A stretch of DNA of 64,000 nucleotides from CAZMXS01 sp964570325 (lineage in GTDB: Bacteria; Verrucomicrobiota; Kiritimatiellia; CAIQIC01; CAZMXS01). The translations under genes and the position numbers were made by a program. Of this stretch, positions 42,296-51,699 are shown piece by piece. Positions within the stretch are counted from its first letter, which is position 1. Every line of letters begins with the position of its first letter. The stretch is from the NCBI GenBank assembly GCA_964570325.1, contig CAZMXS010000001.1, forward strand, positions 62,001 to 126,000, in the 5' to 3' direction. The notes beneath the pieces are model-generated. The model was not told the origin of the DNA. It ran no database searches and was given only the letters and a program-made list of their open reading frames with translations.

Positions 42296-44257
42296 GTGCA
42301 TACTCGACTCTATTTGAGCCTGACGCTCGCCCTGTTGTCCGGCTGGAATGTTGCGGGATTCCCCCTGCACGACCCCGGCGCCGAGGATATCATTGATTAC
42401 GAGAAATACGGCCGATTCGTCACAGACGAAAAAGGAAGCGTGTCATACGTGCTGGTGGATCAGGCGGGCCTTGCGCGAGCCTCCGGCGAAGGCATTGATC
42501 CCAGCCTGAGCATTGCCGACGATCCGGCTTATCAGGCGGCCAAATCCAAGAAACGCTGGCGGCCAGGCGACCACTGGCAGCATGTCGGGTCATCCGATCC
42601 GCAGCTCGATTTCTTTGTCTGGAACGACGCGCCAGAGGAACCGGGAGTGCGTTTGTTGTTCGTCGGGCGCGCACTGGAGAAAGGCGGCCAATTGCTGCAC
42701 GCCTTGAAGGCCTATCGCGCCGTGATGGTATTGTATCCCGATTCCGCCACATGGAGCGCCGGCGGCGAGTTCCAATGGAGCGCGGCGGAGGCGGCCTGGC
42801 ACAGCATGCAAAATCTCCTGCGGAAACACCCGGAGTTAAATCTTCGGCTGGTGGATGCCGATGTAACCACGCGCGCGGAGTTCGCGGGTTTGAGAATTCA
42901 CGTTCGACCGGGCCGGCTTGAATCCATCCAGGGAAAAGCAGATGCGCCGTCGGCAGCCGCCCGAGAGCCGCTTGATCGAAGCCGCATCCAGGTCGCGCGC
43001 GGAACCGGCGAAGTTCACTTGGTTCAGTATGCCAATGGCGATTGGGAAATGCTTGTCGGCAACGCGCCGTATTTCATCCGCGGTATGACCTATATGCCGA
43101 CCAAGATCGGCGTTGTCCCCTGGGAATGGAACTGGCTATGGGCAGACGAAAACCGGAACGGCCTCGTGGATATGTTCGAGGTTTGGGCCGATCGTAACGC
43201 CAATAACATTCAAGATCCGGACGAGCCGACAACCTCGGACTTTGCGCTGATGCGGGACATGGGCGTCAACACCATCCGCCTCTTCATCACCGACCCGGAA
43301 CTGGTTTCATTCAACCTATTGGCTATGCGACAGATGTACCACGAATTCGGCATCCGTGTTCTGGTCGGCAATTTTCTCGGCGCGTACTGCAACGGCTCGG
43401 GCGCGCGGTGGGAACAGGGCACGGATTATACCAATCGCAAACAGCGCGACAACATGAAGGCGTCGGTGAGCAACATGGTTATGAAACTCAAGGATGAGCC
43501 CTGGGTGCTGGCCTGGCTGCTCGGCAATGAGAACAATATGGAAAAGAACGAGGAAGTCAACGCCACCCGGACCAACGCGTCGGAATATCCGGAAACTTAC
43601 GCGCGGTTCCTGAACGAGGTGTGCCGAATGGTCCACGAGCTGGACCCCCACCACCCGGTGGGTGTCGGCAATTTACTGGTTGGCTTGGTCGAACATTATG
43701 GCCGCCTGGCGCCCGAATTGGATTTCATCGGCATCAATAGCTACATCGGCGGCGAAGGGTTCGGCGCAACTTGGCAGAAGATCAGCCAGACCATGAACCG
43801 GCCAGTAGTCATCACGGAATTTGGATGCGACTCCTATTGGAGCGATCGCGGGCCCGACGAGGACGCGCAGACCGCCTACCTGCTGGGTAACTGGGAGGAT
43901 ATCGAGTTCAACCGGGCTGGGGGCTCCGGTGTCGGCAACTCGATCGGCGGATTCGTCTTCGAGTGGCTGGACGAATGGTGGAAAGACACGCACACGGGAT
44001 CGGCTGCGGATGTCGCGCGCCATAATTCTCGCGCCGTGTTTCCGATGCCTTTTCCGGATGGTTTCGCGCAGGAGGAATGGTTTGGCCTGATGGGTCAGGG
44101 CGCGGGAACCGCCAGCCCTTTCCAGCGGGTGCCGAAAAAGGCGTACCACGTTTTGCGGGACGTTTGGAACCCCGAACTCATAACCAGAAAGGAGGCGCCA
44201 GCGGCAAATACTGATGTGAACGTCAAAATGGATGCTCAATGTTCGAGCCATTTATAA
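42296..44257 (+). CDS. secreted glycoside hydrolase, GH2-clan TIM barrel
   Basis: A 653-residue exported enzyme. The signal peptide is LYLSLTLALLSGWNVAG. The first 230 residues are helical and of unknown type. A TIM barrel of the GH2/GH5 clan follows (YFIRGMTYMPTKIG, MRDMGVNTIRLFITD). The acid/base is likely E412 in AWLLGNENNM and the nucleophile E508 in PVVITEFGCDSYW. A calcium-loop-like insert, DENRNGLVDMFE, lies just before the barrel's second strand, which is unusual. The start is GTG with AAGGAG seven bases upstream. It is the middle gene of a three-gene secreted set and presumably attacks a polysaccharide outside the cell. Confidence 0.82.
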   Translation: MHTRLYLSLTLALLSGWNVAGFPLHDPGAEDIIDYEKYGRFVTDEKGSVSYVLVDQAGLARASGEGIDPSLSIADDPAYQAAKSKKRWRPGDHWQHVGSSDPQLDFFVWNDAPEEPGVRLLFVGRALEKGGQLLHALKAYRAVMVLYPDSATWSAGGEFQWSAAEAAWHSMQNLLRKHPELNLRLVDADVTTRAEFAGLRIHVRPGRLESIQGKADAPSAAAREPLDRSRIQVARGTGEVHLVQYANGDWEMLVGNAPYFIRGMTYMPTKIGVVPWEWNWLWADENRNGLVDMFEVWADRNANNIQDPDEPTTSDFALMRDMGVNTIRLFITDPELVSFNLLAMRQMYHEFGIRVLVGNFLGAYCNGSGARWEQGTDYTNRKQRDNMKASVSNMVMKLKDEPWVLAWLLGNENNMEKNEEVNATRTNASEYPETYARFLNEVCRMVHELDPHHPVGVGNLLVGLVEHYGRLAPELDFIGINSYIGGEGFGATWQKISQTMNRPVVITEFGCDSYWSDRGPDEDAQTAYLLGNWEDIEFNRAGGSGVGNSIGGFVFEWLDEWWKDTHTGSAADVARHNSRAVFPMPFPDGFAQEEWFGLMGQGAGTASPFQRVPKKAYHVLRDVWNPELITRKEAPAANTDVNVKMDAQCSSHL

Positions 44258-44302
44258 ATGCAGTGCAAGATCAAGCGGTATATTCAGATAAGGAGCACAC
44301 AA

Positions 44303-44944
44303 ATGTTCGGAAGTACAGGTTGGATGACTTTGTTGTTAGTTGCGGCGCTGGCCCGTGCGGTTCAATGTGCGGTGGCGGAAGATCCCGCTTCGCCGGTCGC
44401 CCCGGCAAGCGGCCCGGCCGCCCCCAAAGGAGAAACCGTCAAGATTCCATGCGTCGTCTATTCCGATTTCGATGCGGAAGGAGAGACGCCTTTCATCGCT
44501 TCCGGTTGGATGGGCGCGACCGAGGCTATCGAAATGGACGATGCCTGGCGCGAGAATGTCCAAAGCGGAAGCTCTTGCATCAAGGTTTCGTTCAACGAGC
44601 CCAAGGGTTGGGGTGGCGTGGTCTGGCAAAACCCGGCCAACAATTGGGGGGATGACGAAGGCGGCGTGGACTTGTCCGGCGCCCAGAAGCTGAGTTTCTG
44701 GGCCCGCGGTGAAAACGGAGGCGAAGTGGTGGAATTCAAGATGGGCCTGATCGCCAAGAACAAGCCTTTTTATGACACCGGCAAGGCCTCGTTAGGCAAA
44801 GTCAAGCTGACCAAGGAATGGAAACAATACACGCTGCCGTTGACGGGCAAAGATCTGGGACGGATTGTAACCGGCTTCTGCTGGGTCGTGGCCGGACGGA
44901 AAGATCCGACAACATTCTATCTCGATAATATCGTGTACGAGTAA
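44303..44944 (+). CDS. secreted CBM-like beta-sandwich protein
   Basis: A 213-residue exported protein. A signal sequence (WMTLLLVAALARAVQCAVA) and a short proline/alanine linker precede one domain of about 160 residues. It reads CIKVSFNEPKGWGGVVWQNP, LSGAQKLSFWARGENGGEVVEFKMG, then WKQYTLPLTGKDL and TTFYLDNIVYE. Those features are typical of jelly-roll carbohydrate-binding domains such as CBM11-like ones (buried strands, then FYLDNI). No enzyme active site is present. It starts at ATG 44303 behind AAGGAG and ends directly before the strong hairpin at 44963, so it is the last gene of the secreted set. Confidence 0.75.
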   Translation: MFGSTGWMTLLLVAALARAVQCAVAEDPASPVAPASGPAAPKGETVKIPCVVYSDFDAEGETPFIASGWMGATEAIEMDDAWRENVQSGSSCIKVSFNEPKGWGGVVWQNPANNWGDDEGGVDLSGAQKLSFWARGENGGEVVEFKMGLIAKNKPFYDTGKASLGKVKLTKEWKQYTLPLTGKDLGRIVTGFCWVVAGRKDPTTFYLDNIVYE

Positions 44945-44962
44945 TCCCAAACAAGCAAAAGT

Positions 44963-45000
44963 CGAACCGGACACCCCCGCCGGACGGGGTGTCCGGTTCG
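44963..45000. terminator. strong hairpin between convergent genes, probable two-way terminator
   Basis: The stem CGAACCGGACACCCC pairs perfectly over 15 bp with 44986-45000, with an 8-base loop. It lies 18 bases after the CBM-like stop and 9 bases before the stop of the convergent kinase gene. There is no T-run on the plus side, so it may rely on the hairpin alone or protect 3' ends. Confidence 0.8.
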
Positions 45001-45009
45001 GCATTTGGG

Positions 45010-48000
45010 TCAGGCGTCCCACTCGATCATGAACGTGTTGATCGCTCCAGGGAGCACCTCATGCTGCCATTGGCCGGAAAAGACCTTCGGGCCCTCCATG
45101 CGGCAGGTCAAGTGGCCGGTGAAGTTGGTATAAGATACGGGTTCACCTGTGACCCATGCCGGCTGGCCGTTTCTCACTTCCAAGCCCAACCAGAACCAGC
45201 ATCCTCCTTTGAAGAAGGATTCCACAAACATATTCTCCCGCAAACTATGAATGGTGAGCAGATGCCCGCCCAAATCGGCGCAGAACCGCTGTGCATCCAT
45301 CCAGGACAACATGCGGGGAATGTGTAGATAACGATGATTGTTGAATTCGACGGACAAGGCTTTCAATTTAGCCCAATCACGCGCCCGCAAGGCAAGCAGC
45401 ACGGAGACCTCGCGAGCCTGCGTCTGGTAGCGAAAATCGCGGCTCCATTTCTCTCTCGCGGCCTGATATTCGCGGGTGGGAATGGAGTCGCAATCAAAGC
45501 GGAAATCTTCCGGCGGATGACGAAGAAACGGGGCCAGGCTGGTGAGCGGATTCCGTCCGCAGGACAAGGCCGCCAGTCGCATCTCTTTCAGGGGAAGAAG
45601 ATCCCGGATCCGGTTGCGGTGGCAGGTCAGCACGACCAATGGCCTGCCGCGCAGCGGCTCGAGCGATTCGATTTCGTTTTCACTGCAATGCAGGACGGTC
45701 AGTTTCATGCCGCGCAGGGGGTCGAGACTCCGGATTTGACAGCCGCTGCAGTTGAGCGTGGTCAATGGCATCCCGCGCAGGGGCGCCAAATCAACCACCG
45801 GGTTATTATGAAAGATGAAGGAATTGAGCGGCATACCCGAAAGCGGTTCAAGCGAACAGACCCGGTTGGAAAAACAACAAAGGAAGTTGAGTTTCATGCC
45901 GCGAAGGGCGTCGAGGTCCGCCACCATATTGTGGGCTAAATTAAGCGAATGCAACGGCATGCCGCGCAGCGGTTCCAGATCGTGGATCGCACAAGCCTCG
46001 CAATGGAGAAACTGAAGCGGCATGCCGCGCAGCGGTTCCAAGCTGGAAATCGGATTACCCGCGCATTTAAGCGTGGCCAGCGGCATGCCGCGCAGCGGTT
46101 CCAAGTCGGCGATTCGGTTGCCGAAGCAGGCCAACGACCGGATCGGCATGCCGCGCAAGGGCGTCAAATCCGCTATATCCGCCTCGGATATATCCACGCT
46201 TAATCCGTCGTTTTCAAGGCAGACCCGGATGCGCCGGCCGGGCCAGGCGCGCGCGAGTTGGGTCTGCCACTCGGGCAGTTGCCGGCGAAGCTCTTCGTCG
46301 CGGCGCGCCCGATCGAGCCCCCGGATGGCCCGCTCCTTCCGATCCGCACGAAGGGAAGAGCGCAGCGTTTCTGCAAAGAGCGATCGCGCGGCCTCAATCT
46401 GCCCGTTCTGCAATTGGCGCTCGGCCAAATCCAACACATCGGCGCGCCAGGGCGGCGTGCGACGGTAGACTCGGATCCGGCGGAAGCGATAATCCGCGCC
46501 CCAGCCCAAAAATCCCAATGCGCCGCGGTTGTCCCCATGCAGCGGATCCGGGTCGGTCACGCGGATTACTTCACGTCCATTAACCACCATTCTCAAACAA
46601 GCGCCGATCCGTTCGGCCGTAACCTGGTACGTCTGGCCCGGTGCCAGCGGAACCGCCGCTTCACTCCACAATCGCCGGTCCGCGCGCGAGACAAGGTTGA
46701 TCGAATTGTCGAACGCGCCATACTCCATTTTATAGCCGCTGGACGGAATCTCCAGAATATGACCGGCACGGATCGCGCTGATGAATACGCCGAGTCCGTT
46801 CACACAACCGCCGACCTGCCGCGCCGTGAACTCGATACGCGCATCGCCGAACACATCCTGTTTCAGTAAGAGCACCTGGGGTTCACCATGGCTTAAGCGC
46901 AATTCGTCTCCGGTCATTTCCAGATCGCCGCCCGCCGCTACCCAGTCGTCAAGGGCGGCGGCGGTTCCAAAGTCGGAAACGACCACATTTTCCCACGCCA
47001 ACCCGTTTAGATAATCTTCGATGTCGCGCTGCAATTCGCCCACCGACGAATAACGGTTCGCCGGCTCCGGGGCGAGGGCTTTCATCGCGATATCAGCCAG
47101 CGGCCATGGGGCTTGGCGATCCGGGCAGTGATCCAGCGCGTAGTCATTCTCCAGCCGGGTTGTGAGCGGAGTGATCTGGCCGGAACATACTCGTCGCAGA
47201 TAGTCCGGCAGTTCCTTCTCCTCCACCGGCAGGCGCAACGTAACCAACAAGTAGAGAATGACCCCGAGCGCGAATATGTCGGCCGGCGGCCCAACCTGGT
47301 CCGGCGGCCCGCCAATCTGTTCCGGCGCCATGAACCCGGGCGTCCCTAACAGAACTCCACTGGAAAGCGCGCCATCGAGATGGCGAGGGAAACGAGGGGG
47401 CGCATCGGCAACCGTCTCGACGCCCGAATACCATTCTTTCGCCAGGCCCCAGTCAGTCACCAATACCTCGCCGAAACTTCCTATAAGAATGTTGTCCGGT
47501 TTCAAATCGCGATGAATGATCCCTTTGGAATGCGCAAACGCGACGCCGTCGCAAACCTTCAGCAGGATATGCAGCAACCGTTCCAGCGGGTAGGTTTCGA
47601 TCGTGGGGCGATCGCCGGACCGGAGGCGATTGATCACCGCCGTGAGGGTTTCTCCCTCCACCAGTTTCATGACATAGAAAAGGCGTTGTTGTGAATCGCA
47701 GCCCATTTCATAAAGAGGCATGATATGCGCATGGCCAAGCCGGGCGGTGAGTCGGGCTTCCCGAATAAAACGCGCCAAGGTCTGCTCCGGGGCGTTTGGG
47801 TTATGCGGGAGAAATTTGATCGCAACCTTCCGCTCGCACCGTTTATCCCAAGCTTCAAAAACCGTTCCCATACCGCCCTGCGCGATCCGGCGAATAAGCT
47901 GAAAGCGCCCGCCCCCGGCCACGGCGATTACCCGCGATTCCCGCTTGCACACCGCCACCTGCCGCGGGGCAACAAAACCGGCCTCCCGAACCAAACAGGC

Positions 48001-48093
48001 CAGTTTCCGACTTGGAGCAGGAGGAATCAACCGTATCGGCCAAGATGGGCACGTGGGTTCAGTGGAGTGAATCTGATCTTTTTTTCTTTTCAA
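45010..48093 (-). CDS. Ser/Thr protein kinase fused to a concanavalin-like domain, LRR and a C-type-lectin-like domain
   Basis: A 1027-residue multidomain protein. The kinase covers about 63-365: glycine loop RIAQGGMGTVFE, VAIK lysine K93, HRDLKPDN (194-201), DWG in place of DFG (214-216), and APE (257-259). A jelly-roll domain of the DUF1080/LamG kind covers about 375-545 (FGDARIEFTARQ, LGFLGWGADYRFRRIRVYRR). After a helical linker come ten 21-residue LRR units of the type LEPLRGMPLATLKCAGNPISS (about 643-860). The last 120 residues are C-type-lectin-like (WMDAQRFCADLGGHLLTIHS, FWLGLEVRNG). I see no clear membrane segment, odd for a protein with lectin-type sensors. The true start is uncertain, as the first 60 residues match nothing. 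Its substrates are unknown. Confidence 0.88.
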   Translation of the reverse strand: MKRKKDQIHSTEPTCPSWPIRLIPPAPSRKLACLVREAGFVAPRQVAVCKRESRVIAVAGGGRFQLIRRIAQGGMGTVFEAWDKRCERKVAIKFLPHNPNAPEQTLARFIREARLTARLGHAHIMPLYEMGCDSQQRLFYVMKLVEGETLTAVINRLRSGDRPTIETYPLERLLHILLKVCDGVAFAHSKGIIHRDLKPDNILIGSFGEVLVTDWGLAKEWYSGVETVADAPPRFPRHLDGALSSGVLLGTPGFMAPEQIGGPPDQVGPPADIFALGVILYLLVTLRLPVEEKELPDYLRRVCSGQITPLTTRLENDYALDHCPDRQAPWPLADIAMKALAPEPANRYSSVGELQRDIEDYLNGLAWENVVVSDFGTAAALDDWVAAGGDLEMTGDELRLSHGEPQVLLLKQDVFGDARIEFTARQVGGCVNGLGVFISAIRAGHILEIPSSGYKMEYGAFDNSINLVSRADRRLWSEAAVPLAPGQTYQVTAERIGACLRMVVNGREVIRVTDPDPLHGDNRGALGFLGWGADYRFRRIRVYRRTPPWRADVLDLAERQLQNGQIEAARSLFAETLRSSLRADRKERAIRGLDRARRDEELRRQLPEWQTQLARAWPGRRIRVCLENDGLSVDISEADIADLTPLRGMPIRSLACFGNRIADLEPLRGMPLATLKCAGNPISSLEPLRGMPLQFLHCEACAIHDLEPLRGMPLHSLNLAHNMVADLDALRGMKLNFLCCFSNRVCSLEPLSGMPLNSFIFHNNPVVDLAPLRGMPLTTLNCSGCQIRSLDPLRGMKLTVLHCSENEIESLEPLRGRPLVVLTCHRNRIRDLLPLKEMRLAALSCGRNPLTSLAPFLRHPPEDFRFDCDSIPTREYQAAREKWSRDFRYQTQAREVSVLLALRARDWAKLKALSVEFNNHRYLHIPRMLSWMDAQRFCADLGGHLLTIHSLRENMFVESFFKGGCWFWLGLEVRNGQPAWVTGEPVSYTNFTGHLTCRMEGPKVFSGQWQHEVLPGAINTFMIEWDA
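45485..46175 (-). repeat. 63-bp coding tandem repeats of the LRR region
   Basis: About ten units repeat in frame, each encoding LxPLRGMPL followed by a variable LxCxxNxIxx part. The conserved nucleotide core on the plus strand is GGCATGCCGCGCAGCGGTTC. Near-identical cores with diverged flanks suggest growth by unit duplication and possible unit loss or gain by recombination. They are part of the kinase gene, not an independent element. Confidence 0.85.
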
Positions 48094-48232
48094 TCACGAA
48101 TCCCAAGCCAGGCGACGAGTATGGGCGCGGGGCCGAACAGGTCAAGCGATAATGCTGACACTGCAACAAGACGGATCACGCTCTTCATCGGCGCTTATCC
48201 GGATTCCCCGGCCGGACCAACTCGAGCGGCAA

Positions 48233-49606
48233 TCAGTCCGCCTCCGGCAAGCCTTCCGCCTCAAGCCGCGCGCAATACGGGATCAGGAGCACCAGGCCGG
48301 CCAGCATCCAGAACGGCTCCGCGATACGGACGATGATGAAGCTGTTGGTAAACAGGGCATGGGTCATCATTGCCACAATACCCGCAAAAAATCCCAAGGC
48401 CGTCCCTTTCAGGAAGCCATCCTCGGCCGGGCAGGTTGCATAGGCCTGTAACGTGCCGTTGAGCAGCCGCAGGAAAATCATCAGGAACGCCGCCAGGCCG
48501 ATAATGCCGGTCTCGGCCAGCAGGCGCCAGTATTGCCCGTCAATGAAATACGTCCCGGTCACGCCGTGGCCGAAGAGCGGCTTTTTCAGCCAGGTTTGCA
48601 CCGCCTCGTCATAAGAGATCACGCGCGCCGAGGCGCTGGGGTCCAGGTCCACGCCGGCCACCTGCACGTGGTACTGCGTGCCCTTCTCAAACGTGCCGGT
48701 GACCCGCCGTTCGACCTTCTCCGGGATCGCGATCAGGCCGACACCGATGGCGGCCGCCACGCCGGCGGTGGCGATCGCGACGCCGACCCGCCGCTTGCTG
48801 ATCACCATGAAGGTGACCAAGCCGGCCAGCAATGCGATATAAGAACTTCGGGAAAGGGTAAACAGGAACGGCGGGAAGGCGAACAGCGCAAGCGCCGTCA
48901 GCAAGCTGCGAACGCGCAGGCGGGGATCGTAAAGAATGATCCCGCCCAGCACACAAAAGACCAGAACCATGTAGCCGCCGAACGTGTTGGGCTCGGTATC
49001 GAACGGAGCGGTGACCCGGATGCCCTGGACAATTTGCAGATAACCGTAGGCGGCGGCGCACAAGAAGACCGCAATCGTGGTCCCGACCAGCCGGCGAATC
49101 ATCTGCGTGCTGCGCACATGGGCCAGGATCATCAAGAACAAGAAGAAGTATTCAAAGTATTTTGCGTTGTGGAACAGGCCGACATCCAGTTTCACGGTCC
49201 GATCCAGCACCCCCAGGAGCGTCGCGATGACGGAAACGGCCATGTAGATGCCGATCGCGCCCAGCACGGGCGTGCGCACGATCCCGAAACGGCTGCGCAG
49301 ATAGGCGGAACGTAAGATCCAGCCCAGGCCCACGGCCACGAGCACGACGTCCTCGAGCCGGATCACCACACCGGCGGCGCCCTCGCCGGTGCCCTTGCCG
49401 GTGGCCAGGCCGGAGCCGATTTCCGGACTGAAGAGCGTCGCGATGATCACGATATAGAGCGCCTCGGTGCCGCGCAGGAAAGCAACGCCCAGCATGAAGG
49501 CAAAGAACAGAATCCCCGCGAGGAACGGCAGGTCTACACGCGACACGTACTGGCTGAGCGCAACCGCCGCGAGGACCGCCAGCAGGATTATGAGAATGAA
49601 ACGCAT
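48233..49606 (-). CDS. O-antigen ligase/polymerase-like membrane protein
   Basis: A 457-residue protein with about twelve hydrophobic segments. The superfamily's outer loop motif is KKPLFGHGVTGTYF, after YDEAVQTWL; TLSRSSYIALLAGL is another typical stretch. Such proteins polymerise glycan repeat units or ligate them. It is a different family member from the one at 10099. It lies downstream of a Wzc-like gene (92-nt gap) and SLBB lipoprotein gene, forming a second assembly set. The start is the ATG at 49606 at the first membrane helix. Confidence 0.85.
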   Translation of the reverse strand: MRFILIILLAVLAAVALSQYVSRVDLPFLAGILFFAFMLGVAFLRGTEALYIVIIATLFSPEIGSGLATGKGTGEGAAGVVIRLEDVVLVAVGLGWILRSAYLRSRFGIVRTPVLGAIGIYMAVSVIATLLGVLDRTVKLDVGLFHNAKYFEYFFLFLMILAHVRSTQMIRRLVGTTIAVFLCAAAYGYLQIVQGIRVTAPFDTEPNTFGGYMVLVFCVLGGIILYDPRLRVRSLLTALALFAFPPFLFTLSRSSYIALLAGLVTFMVISKRRVGVAIATAGVAAAIGVGLIAIPEKVERRVTGTFEKGTQYHVQVAGVDLDPSASARVISYDEAVQTWLKKPLFGHGVTGTYFIDGQYWRLLAETGIIGLAAFLMIFLRLLNGTLQAYATCPAEDGFLKGTALGFFAGIVAMMTHALFTNSFIIVRIAEPFWMLAGLVLLIPYCARLEAEGLPEAD

Positions 49607-49697
49607 GGATTTGCCGCCCGCCCCCTAATCCCTGACTCCTGACAACTGATAACTGGCTGCCGATCAGTGCCCACTGATTACCGCCCATCGGCCCCGG

Positions 49698-51656
49698 TCA
49701 TTTCCGTCCCGGCCGGCCGTAGTAGCCGCGGTAATGCTGCAGGTTGGCGTCTTCCGCCCAGGAGGAACGGATATCGTTGAGCACGATCCCCATGACGTTC
49801 GCGCCGCTCGTATGCAAGAGGCTGAGCGCGCGGCGCATGGATTCGCGGGCCGCCACGCCGACCTGGTACACAACGATCACGGCATCCACGACCTTTGAGA
49901 TGATGACGCTATCCGGCACCGGGAGCAACGGCGGAGCATCAATCAGGATCACGTCGAACTGCTCCTTCCATTCCTTGAGCAGGGCCTCGAACTCCGGCAG
50001 GGAAAGCCATTCGGCCGGCTGGTTCGTGCGCCCGCCGGTGCTGATGAAAAACAGGTTGTCCATGCCCGGGGCGGAGGCCAGCCCCTCGCCCGCCCGCTCG
50101 CCCAGCGCGACATCGCGAAAATCCTTGAGCGCCTCGCGCCAGGTGATTTCGCCGGCGAGGATGTTGGCCAGGCCCCGCTCGCGTTCGAGGCCGAAGATCC
50201 GGTCCATTTTCGGGCGGCGCATGTTGGCGCCAACCAGCAACGTCTTCTTGCCCGCCTGCGCGAAGACCACGGCGGTGTTGGTAATCGTCGTGCTCTTACC
50301 CTCGCCCGGTCCGGCGCTGGTCACCAGGAACGTCTTCGCGCCCGACTTGTTCATCGCCAGCAGCAGATTGGTCCGGAGCATCCGGTAGGCCTCGGTCGCC
50401 GGCGCGCGCGGGCCGAACGGCACGATCAGCTCGGGCAGACGCTGGCCGGCCCGGCGGGAGCGGCGGGCAAACAGCCCGAAGAGCGCCTTCCAGACCATCG
50501 CCATCGTGGTGACGATTCGCGAATAGCGGATCCGGTCCACCCAGCCTTCGGGATGCAGGGGCACATCAATCGCGTCCGGCGAGAAATGCGGCACTACGGT
50601 CAAAACCGGCAGGCCGAACGCGGCCTCAATATCCATCAGCGTGCGCAGGGAAGTGTCCAGGCTGTCGGCGACGAACGCCAGGACCAGGCCCAGCATCAAG
50701 CCCAGCAGGGCGCCGGCCAGCAGCGTGCGGGTGCGCGATTGCTGAATGGGGCGGCCATCGGCGCCGGGTTCAATCACCTGCACCGTCTCGCTGCGTTTCT
50801 GCGCGGCGATCTTGGCCTCCTCCAGCCGCCGGGTGAAGAACAGCCCCATCTCCTCGGAAATGGCCTTGTAGTTCTCGTAATCCTTGAGCGATGTCTGGCG
50901 CGCGAGCTCCGATTCCATGATCCGGTCAATCCGCCCGCTGATCTCGGCCATCTGGGCCTTGATACTCTTGATTTCCGGATATTCCTCGGTGTAGTTGCCG
51001 GTCGCGCGCAGATCCTGAAGGCGTATTTCGAGGGCAATCAGCCGCTCCTTGAGCAAAGTCATCTCGCCGGCCGAGTCGCCGGTGATCATACGCGCGCCAT
51101 ACTTCTTCCAGAGCGCCTCTTCCTGCTCCTTCAATCCGTTCATCAGCGTGTCGCGCGAATTCTTGATGGTGTCGTACACCTCCTGCGCGTTCTCGGTCAG
51201 CGACTGGTCGTGGTGGCGGATGAAAGCGGCCACCACCGCCTGGACGCGCTGGAGGGCGGCCGCCGGCGAATTTCCGACCGCGAAAATGTCAATCAGGTCG
51301 GTGTGCTCGACCTTGGTGGCGCGAACGGATGCCTGCAGGTTCGCGACCTCGGCGGGCGTCGCCGCCGACGGGTTCCGCAGCGCGGCCGCGGCATTGCTGA
51401 TAACCACATAGCTGGTGATCTCGTACAAGTAATTCTCGATCGGGTCGCCGCTGGAGACCAGCAACTCATCAAACAGCCCGGCGACGGTGACGAGACGCTG
51501 GATCTTGATGCGCGTCCGGCTCTCGAAAACCGGCTGTTCCCGGCCCGAGTAGTAATGCGTGAAGCCCAGCGTGATCAGGGTCGTCAGGATGACGTACCAC
51601 TTGTGCCGAAGCACCACCCGCAAATAGTCGCTCAACACCAATTCGTCGCGCGCCAT
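49698..51656 (-). CDS. Wzc-like co-polymerase / BY-kinase-type ATPase with degenerate Walker A'
   Basis: A 652-residue inner-membrane protein. The Wzz domain begins at about 10 with membrane segment WYVILTTLITLGF, coiled coils follow (about 150-290), and a second membrane segment lies at about 311-330. In the cytosolic domain Walker A is intact (SAGPGEGKST, 447-456) as is Walker B (VILIDAPPLLP). Walker A', normally VDADMRR, reads VGANMRR (475-481), so both key aspartates are lost. The C-terminal tyrosine cluster is short (HYRGYYGRPGRK). Kinase activity may be lost or altered, while the chain-length role could persist. ATG 51656 has AAAGG close by; a longer frame overlaps the upstream lipoprotein gene. 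Confidence 0.88.
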   Translation of the reverse strand: MARDELVLSDYLRVVLRHKWYVILTTLITLGFTHYYSGREQPVFESRTRIKIQRLVTVAGLFDELLVSSGDPIENYLYEITSYVVISNAAAALRNPSAATPAEVANLQASVRATKVEHTDLIDIFAVGNSPAAALQRVQAVVAAFIRHHDQSLTENAQEVYDTIKNSRDTLMNGLKEQEEALWKKYGARMITGDSAGEMTLLKERLIALEIRLQDLRATGNYTEEYPEIKSIKAQMAEISGRIDRIMESELARQTSLKDYENYKAISEEMGLFFTRRLEEAKIAAQKRSETVQVIEPGADGRPIQQSRTRTLLAGALLGLMLGLVLAFVADSLDTSLRTLMDIEAAFGLPVLTVVPHFSPDAIDVPLHPEGWVDRIRYSRIVTTMAMVWKALFGLFARRSRRAGQRLPELIVPFGPRAPATEAYRMLRTNLLLAMNKSGAKTFLVTSAGPGEGKSTTITNTAVVFAQAGKKTLLVGANMRRPKMDRIFGLERERGLANILAGEITWREALKDFRDVALGERAGEGLASAPGMDNLFFISTGGRTNQPAEWLSLPEFEALLKEWKEQFDVILIDAPPLLPVPDSVIISKVVDAVIVVYQVGVAARESMRRALSLLHTSGANVMGIVLNDIRSSWAEDANLQHYRGYYGRPGRK

Positions 51657-51699
51657 GTCAACCTTTCCAAACCGCGCCGGCGTCCGCCACCGGGCTTGT

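Noticed and set aside
45485..46175. CRISPR-like spaced repeats
   Set aside because: Units of 63 bp are in frame, encode LRR and show coding-type variation; there are no cas genes.
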